NCBI GenBank assembly: GCA_016179055.1
Contig: JACOSC010000079.1
Coordinates: 1 to 48,989, forward strand
DNA length: 48,989 bases
From: Acidobacteriota bacterium
GTDB taxonomy: Bacteria > Acidobacteriota > UBA6911 > JACOSC01
Direction: 5' to 3'
The translations under genes were made by a program, and so were the position numbers. The notes beneath the pieces are model-generated. The model had not been told where the DNA came from. It ran no database searches and saw only the letters and a list, made by a program, of their open reading frames with translations. Positions 45,273 to 48,989 of this stretch are shown piece by piece. Positions within the stretch are counted from its first letter, which is position 1; every line of letters begins with the position of its first letter.

Positions 45273-45596
45273 ATGGATAAGAGTTCTGTTGGCACGGCGG
45301 AAATCCATAGCAACGTGATCGAGGCTATACGTACTTGCTTCGACCCGGAAATCCCGGTCAACATTTACGAACTCGGGCTGATTTATGACGTTACGGTGAA
45401 TCCTGATGGCGCGGTGAGCATACACATGACCTTAACTTCGCCGGGCTGTCCGGTGGCAGGAACGCTGCCCGCCGAGGTGCAAGCCAAGGCCCAGGCGGTC
45501 GCGGGCGTCACCGAGGCCAAAGTAGAATTGGTATGGGAGCCTCCGTGGGACCCCAGCCGTATGAGCGATGCGGCCAAGTTGCAACTGGGTATGTAA
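45273..45596 (+). CDS. sufT: SufT-like metal-sulfur cluster assembly factor (MIP18/DUF59)
   Basis: 107 residues of the MIP18/DUF59 family. The motif FDPEIPVNIYELGLIYDV (about residues 22-40) and the cysteine in LTSPGCPVAGTLP are diagnostic; VELVWEPPWDPSRMSDAAKL is the usual ending. Members help mature or deliver Fe-S clusters and stand at the end of many suf operons. ATG 45273 has AGAGGGAG six bases upstream, supplied by the E repeat. The same frame is open from 45000, so gene callers may extend it through the repeat; the family match begins only after 45273. Confidence 0.92.
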   Translation: MDKSSVGTAEIHSNVIEAIRTCFDPEIPVNIYELGLIYDVTVNPDGAVSIHMTLTSPGCPVAGTLPAEVQAKAQAVAGVTEAKVELVWEPPWDPSRMSDAAKLQLGM

Positions 45597-45705
45597 GCGC
45601 CGCTGCTTGGTTAATCCTTTAAAAAGATCGTGAGCCAAAGTCCACGCGGCCTTCCGGAGGGCCTCTGTCACTCATAACCTACAATCACCACCGGCAGGGA
45701 TAAAG

Positions 45706-46052
45706 CTACTCCGCTGGGTCGTCATACAAGCTGGCATAAATCTTACTCTCGTAATCTACCAGCCCTAACCGTAACTTATCCAGCCAGCCAAGCTGTTCAA
45801 GAACATTGCGAGCTACGTCAGCAAAGAAAACTTCCGTATCAAAATTGAACTCCAGGGCCGACAGGCTCACCCAATGGCCATACGCCGTGCTAAATCGCTT
45901 CGCATTGCCCTTCTCAATCTCAAGGCCAAGGGCCTCCCCGATCGCTCGCTTAAAAATACAATGCGTCGCTAGGGTCCCTTCGCATTATGCTCCTGTTTGC
46001 ATAGTCGGCACCGTCCATCGTTGAAGGCCAGCGTGTTGCGGGTCATTGGCAT
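45706..46052 (-). pseudogene. Frameshifted small CxxC protein gene, unrecognised
   Basis: A minus-strand start at 46052 (ATG, giving MPMTRNTLAFNDGRCRLCKQ then EHNAKGP) runs into a stop at about 45970. In the next frame an open stretch of 91 codons without a start continues as THCIFKRAIGEALGLEIEKG, FSTAYGHWVSLSALEFNFDT and ends YESKIYASLYDDPAE. Joined by a single-base shift within a GGGTCCC run, they make a protein of about 115 residues with a C-x2-C...H-x8-C-like pattern. Both halves have coding-like composition. I do not recognise the family. A sequencing error instead of true decay is possible. Confidence 0.45.
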
Positions 46053-46099
46053 TCCTGCCATCATCTCCATGCCCTCCCTCTCTTGCCATTGAGTCAAGG

Positions 46100-46436
46100 T
46101 CCCCGCCGACCGCCCGCCGCGGAACGCTGTTCTGGAACAGAAGCGTGCGCTTCATCTACAGCCCTGCCGCTCCGGCCCGCCGCGGCACTGCTCCACCACT
46201 TTACCGAGCGATGCGATTCCCCGCGTGGATTAACCCCGCCGCTCCACCCACCGCGACGCGTACTTCTCTGTGAGTTCACTGCGAACAATCCGCCGGACCG
46301 CGTGGCTACAAGCATGAATGGGAACGTGTCGGTAATAAGCCACTCCTCCTTGCATCAAGGACTCTCAACAATTCGGTGGGCCGCACTGCGTGGCCCCGCA
46401 TAAACTGGCTGGCATGCACAGTGCTGAGGCCGTCTC
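46100..46436. repeat. Left copy of ~300-bp direct repeat with GC-rich ~60-bp units
   Basis: Three diverged units begin at 46100, 46161 and 46232, each with a CCCGCCGCTCC...CCGCGG core; on the plus strand they read SPAAPARRG-type peptides. A tail follows (from about 46338: GTCGGTAATAAGCCACTC, ATTCGGTGGGCCGCACTGCG, AAACTGGCTGGCA) that matches the right copy at 47430-47538. No real gene is visible in 46053-46521. Confidence 0.6.
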
Positions 46437-46521
46437 CACCGGGGCCGGCGGTTTCCTGTAAAATGCTTACCCCTTATCCATCAAACACACGCCGCTACCG
46501 GCCGCCGCCGCTCACCCCTCT

Positions 46522-46944
46522 CTAGGTCCAATAGATCACTTTAAACGGTTTGATAGCCCGTATCTTCTCAAACTCATTTCGGTTGCTCGTGATTAAATAC
46601 GCGCCAATCCGCCGGGCCGTCAGTGCAATGAGCACGTCAAAATGTAGCGCCCGCAGTTTATTGATGTCGAACCCATGCCGCCTTGCCAGTTGCGCCGCCA
46701 ACTCGCCCGACGCGAGCCAGTCGCTTTCTTCCGGTGCAACGATCTGAAGATTCTTAGCTAAGCTCTCCACAAATTCCCGTGAGGGCTTTGATACGACACC
46801 TCGCCCAAGTTCCGCTAACACTACGGCGCTGGCGCGGACCACGAATTTCAAATCCAGCAATTCGTTTTGGTATTTGCCGGAGCGGAAATTGTCGATGTAA
46901 ATCGACGTATCAAGGATAGCCTGGTTAACTACGGGCGAAGTCAT
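46522..46944 (-). CDS. vapC: PIN-domain toxin, VapC family
   Basis: 140 residues. The PIN-domain acidic residues are visible: Asp in AILDTSIYIDNF, Glu in VVLAELGRG, Asp in ALHFDVLIALTARRIG, followed by LITSNRNEFEKI. VapC toxins are Mg-dependent RNases that cut tRNA or rRNA. ATG 46944 is chosen because the domain begins here and it overlaps the antitoxin gene by about 20 bases, as is usual; an in-frame start at 47001 would lie deep in the antitoxin gene. Downstream of vapB on the same strand. Confidence 0.88.
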   Translation of the reverse strand: MTSPVVNQAILDTSIYIDNFRSGKYQNELLDLKFVVRASAVVLAELGRGVVSKPSREFVESLAKNLQIVAPEESDWLASGELAAQLARRHGFDINKLRALHFDVLIALTARRIGAYLITSNRNEFEKIRAIKPFKVIYWT

Positions 46945-47116
46945 CGGGTTTTCCCTTGCCGCTGAATCGATCGATGATCTTGCGGTGTTTGTCCATTTCA
47001 ATAATAGCGGCCAGCGACGCTTCGATGGCCTCCGTGCGATCTTTGGCGTTAAGAATCCGCCGGGCTTTATCGACCAGCCGAAAATCCAAGCGCAGTGAGG
47101 TTAAGGTCTTTGGCAT
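46925..47116 (-). CDS. vapB: VapB-type antitoxin
   Basis: 63 residues, basic. The N-terminal MPKTLTSLRLDFRLVDKAR and DRTEAIEASLAAIIEMDKH fit a ribbon-helix-helix DNA-binding domain, and the tail (IIDRFSGKGKPDDFARS) would bind the toxin. Good AAGGAGC ribosome site upstream of the ATG. First gene of the toxin-antitoxin pair; it should repress its own promoter. Confidence 0.82.
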   Translation of the reverse strand: MPKTLTSLRLDFRLVDKARRILNAKDRTEAIEASLAAIIEMDKHRKIIDRFSGKGKPDDFARS

Positions 47117-47131
47117 AATTCAGCTCCTTTG

Positions 47132-47141
47132 TGTATATACA
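47132..47141. promoter_or_regulatory. Candidate vapBC operator
   Basis: TGTATATACA, a perfect 10-bp palindrome, 15 bases upstream of the vapB ATG, next to an AT-rich stretch (TTGATAAAATGTATATAC on the minus strand) that probably holds the -10 element. Confidence 0.5.
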
Positions 47142-47238
47142 TTTTATCAAGAAAGTAATACAAATACAAGCACTCGGCGGAAGGAACCTGATACCAGAGC
47201 ACGGAATTTTAGAGCGGATTCAGGGGATGATATGTGCC

Positions 47239-47538
47239 GTCCCGCCGCCCCGCCTGCAGCGGCGCGCGTTCCTACCACTGGAATTTCACATTCATCCAGA
47301 GTCCCGCCGCTCCCCCCAGCCGCGGCGCTATTCTTGCCGTGAAATCTCTCGGTTATTTTCAGCCCCACCGCGGAGTCCGCCGCGAACCATCCGGCGCGCC
47401 ACGTAGCTACCGGCGTACCTAGGGACTAGTCGGTAACGAGCCATCACTACTGGCATCAAAGATTCTCGACCATTCGGTGGGCCGCACCGCGTGTGCCAGC
47501 ACAAACCGGCTGGCACGTTCGATGCTATGGGCCGTCTC
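47239..47538. repeat. Right copy of ~300-bp direct repeat with GC-rich ~60-bp units
   Basis: Units begin at 47239, 47301 and 47361 (spacing 62 and 60). The tail GTCGGTAACGAGCCATCA, ATTCGGTGGGCCGCACCGCG, AAACCGGCTGGCA and GGGCCGTCTC parallels the left copy at 46338-46436. No gene recognised in 47142-47933. Confidence 0.6.
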
Positions 47539-47555
47539 TCTCTTGATGCGCCCTT

Positions 47556-47587
47556 GAAAAGATCCAGATTTTTGTGGGGATCTTTTC
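47556..47587. terminator. 10-bp hairpin GAAAAGATCC/GGATCTTTTC
   Basis: Perfect 10-bp stem with a 12-base loop containing TTTTT. Terminator-like in shape but without a gene end close by on the plus strand. Confidence 0.3.
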
Positions 47588-47933
47588 AGCGGCTTGGGAT
47601 TGGGAGGAGGTTGGGAAGGGGACACATTAAGAAATTGCCATCGAAGCCTCCTGCGCGAGTCCTCCGGGCTCTACTCATCGTCGGCGGGCGAGCGAACGCG
47701 TCAACGTCGCGCGGCATTGGAAACACGGACCGATGCGCCGTCACGGCCGCTTACTGCATATCGCGCACCGGCTTCGGCCCCCGCTGACGTCGCTCACGGT
47801 TCTTAGTGGATTAAGGTCCGTCCCAACGTGATTAAGGAACTCCGTAAGCCCGTCGGTCTGGAACATTCAGTAGAGTGTTAGAAATGATGAGCTCTTCGTG
47901 ACACACTGTGGCAAAGATTGGAGCGACGTGACT

Positions 47934-48251
47934 ATGAAACAAATGCCTACGGTACTGTGGCTGTGGATATTGCCGGTGCTACTGTTGGCGCAGGCCACCC
48001 CCCATCCCGAACCCAAGCCATTGGCCCTAACCCATGTGACAATCATTGATGCCACCGGCGCCACCGCCCAGCCCGACCGGGCCGTAGTGGTGACCGGCGA
48101 TCGCATAATAGCGCTAGGCCAAACCGGGAAAGCCAAAGTACCGAAGGATGCGCACGTGGTGGATGCCTCGGGTAAGTTCCTGATTCCTGGCTTATGGGAC
48201 ATGCAAGGACATCTTGGAGACGAAGATTTCGACCAGACCGCAGCCTGCTAA
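47934..48251 (+). pseudogene. Amidohydrolase, N-terminal remnant
   Basis: A signal peptide (MKQMPTVLWLWILPVLLLA, then QATP) and the first part of an amidohydrolase: LALTHVTIIDATGATAQPDR, VVVTGDRIIALGQTG and ASGKFLIPGLWDMQGHLGDE. The metal-binding H-x-H that should follow GLWDM is Q-G-H here, and the frame stops at codon 106 where a complete enzyme would need about 400 residues. Transposase-like sequence begins right at this point. The gene is truncated, and even the remaining metal site is mutated. Confidence 0.7.
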
Positions 48252-48766
48252 ATTTTCAACGCCACATGGCGCGCGCCCGGCCGCGCTGTAATCTACAGAT
48301 GATCTTTAAGGTGCACGCCGCGCCGTCGGACACGCAGATGCGGACGATCTTGGACGGGGTGCCGACCGAGCCCCTGCGGGCACTGCTCCGACTCGTCGGG
48401 GTGGTTTGAGAAGATCCGCCGGGCGGGGTGGGCGGACCAATTCAAGATCCCGACCTTGGCGGGACCGAGAACCGCTGGCACCACGGTGCGCTATACCCGG
48501 ACGGAAGAGTACTACATCCCGACCTTGTCGAGACAATGTCCACAAGAATCAGGGCTACGAGTTCGAACACAACTTTGGTCATGACCAAAAAGACGCTGGC
48601 GATGGTGTTCTACTTGCGCAACCTGTTGGCATAGGTCGCCCACATCATTCTGGATATGGGCGATCGGCTGTATGCGGATTGTCGCGTGCTCGCGTCACGT
48701 AAGGAACTGTGGCCTATCTTGCGCGCGGCGATGCAACTGCGCTTGTTTGACAGTTGGGCGGCGATC
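48242..48766 (+). pseudogene. Decayed ISNCY-like transposase, internally deleted
   Basis: Three frames together follow the order of one transposase: IFKVHAAPSDTQMRTILDGV and PTEPLRALLRL (48302-48400), FEKIRRAGWADQFK after a frameshift (48405-48446), KNQGYEFEHNFGH (48544-48582), then LAMVFYLRNLLA, HIILDMGDRLYADCR and LRAAMQLRLFDSWAAI (to about 48766) after another shift and an in-frame stop. The middle with the catalytic DDE residues (about 250 codons) is missing between 48446 and 48543. Resembles transposases with the SDTQMR...KNQGYxFEHN motifs. Family name from memory. Confidence 0.6.
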
Positions 48767-48989
48767 CCGACAAGGCCGAGACTATCTGGATGACGGCAAC
48801 GCCCGCGCCCCGTATGCGGTGAAGGCCCCAGCCAGGCCCAGAACCGGGTGGCTAAATGACAACCCTCTAACCCGGCGGCGAAGACCGCCGCTGGCCGCCA
48901 CGAAAGGAGAAGCACCGAAGACCGCAAAGACACTAGGCTCCGTTCACCCCCCCCAATACTTTCCATTCCACGGGCCGCTGGGGGGGGGC
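48767..48989. other. No gene; G-rich contig end
   Basis: Possible 3' flank of the decayed transposon. The last bases are homopolymer-rich (CCCCCCCC at about 48945 and a final GGGGGGGGG), which suggests an assembly end. Confidence 0.4.

Noticed and set aside
46100-47385. CRISPR-like spacing of GC-rich units (about 25 bases every 60-70)
   Set aside because: The units are strongly diverged, the intervals between them show similarity to each other, and only three units stand in each cluster; there are no cas genes.
47419-47625. Minus-strand ORF with SIERASRFVLAHAV, slightly reminiscent of an IS1-type DDE transposase
   Set aside because: Too short and diverged; the same segment is part of the direct repeat at 46338-46436, where the frame is broken. 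Not enough to name it.
1-48989. tRNA, rRNA or riboswitch genes
   Set aside because: I looked for T-loop-like GGTTCGAATCC patterns and long conserved leaders in the gaps and saw none.

Overview
The window looks like one contig of an Acidobacteriota genome; Blastocatellia is possible but not proven. Pointers are an Oar-type TonB-dependent receptor with a carboxypeptidase-regulatory-like N-terminus, an S46 dipeptidyl-peptidase, a DUF1684 protein, a MoxR/DUF58/VWA/DUF4159/DUF4175 envelope cluster, a SufR-controlled SUF operon, and intergenic regions packed with GC-rich palindromic repeats. This is inference from gene content; no rRNA or tRNA is present to settle it. The poly-G run at the right end suggests a contig edge.

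Layout. 1-1.1 kb: mobile-element remains (start of an IS200/IS605 transposase, the tail of a serine recombinase, a GxxExxY gene inside a cassette with inverted ends). 1.2-3.5 kb: a sigma factor fused to a zinc-finger anti-sigma-like domain and a membrane anchor, then a family-9 glycosyltransferase. 3.9-21 kb: a co-directional envelope cluster: VWA/GATase-like membrane protein, legumain-like protein with serine in place of the catalytic cysteine, TPR/gluzincin protein, DUF4159, MoxR ATPase, DUF58, BatA-type VWA protein, DUF1684 and a very long DUF4175 coiled-coil protein. Palindromic repeat cassettes interrupt it at three gaps. 21-29 kb: PiT phosphate transporter, a deleted GxxExxY copy, M20 dipeptidase, SCP2-domain protein and S46 peptidase. 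29-38 kb: the TonB-dependent receptor, a medium-chain oxidoreductase and a CopA-type copper ATPase. 38.6-45.6 kb: sufR divergent from sufB-C-D-S-U and a sufT-like gene. 45.6-49 kb: decay zone with a frameshifted CxxC gene, a vapBC module bracketed by long direct repeats, and a truncated amidohydrolase next to a shredded transposase.

How the parts fit. MoxR, DUF58 and the two VWA proteins form a recognised type of ATPase/metal-adhesion chaperone set; here they are linked to a pseudo-legumain and a TPR metallopeptidase overlapping by ATGA, suggesting a periplasmic assembly or quality-control machine. The SUF genes form a complete Fe-S assembly pathway with its own regulator. The S46 peptidase, M20 dipeptidase and TonB-dependent receptor fit peptide scavenging.

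The most unusual material is non-coding: nested inverted cassettes, one of which carries the C-terminal coding end of a REP-associated tyrosine transposase; a MITE-like insertion at the sufR start whose target duplication recreates the Shine-Dalgarno sequence; and a repeat that supplies the ribosome-binding site, plus an in-frame ORF, in front of sufT. All identities come from reading the sequence; no database search was run.
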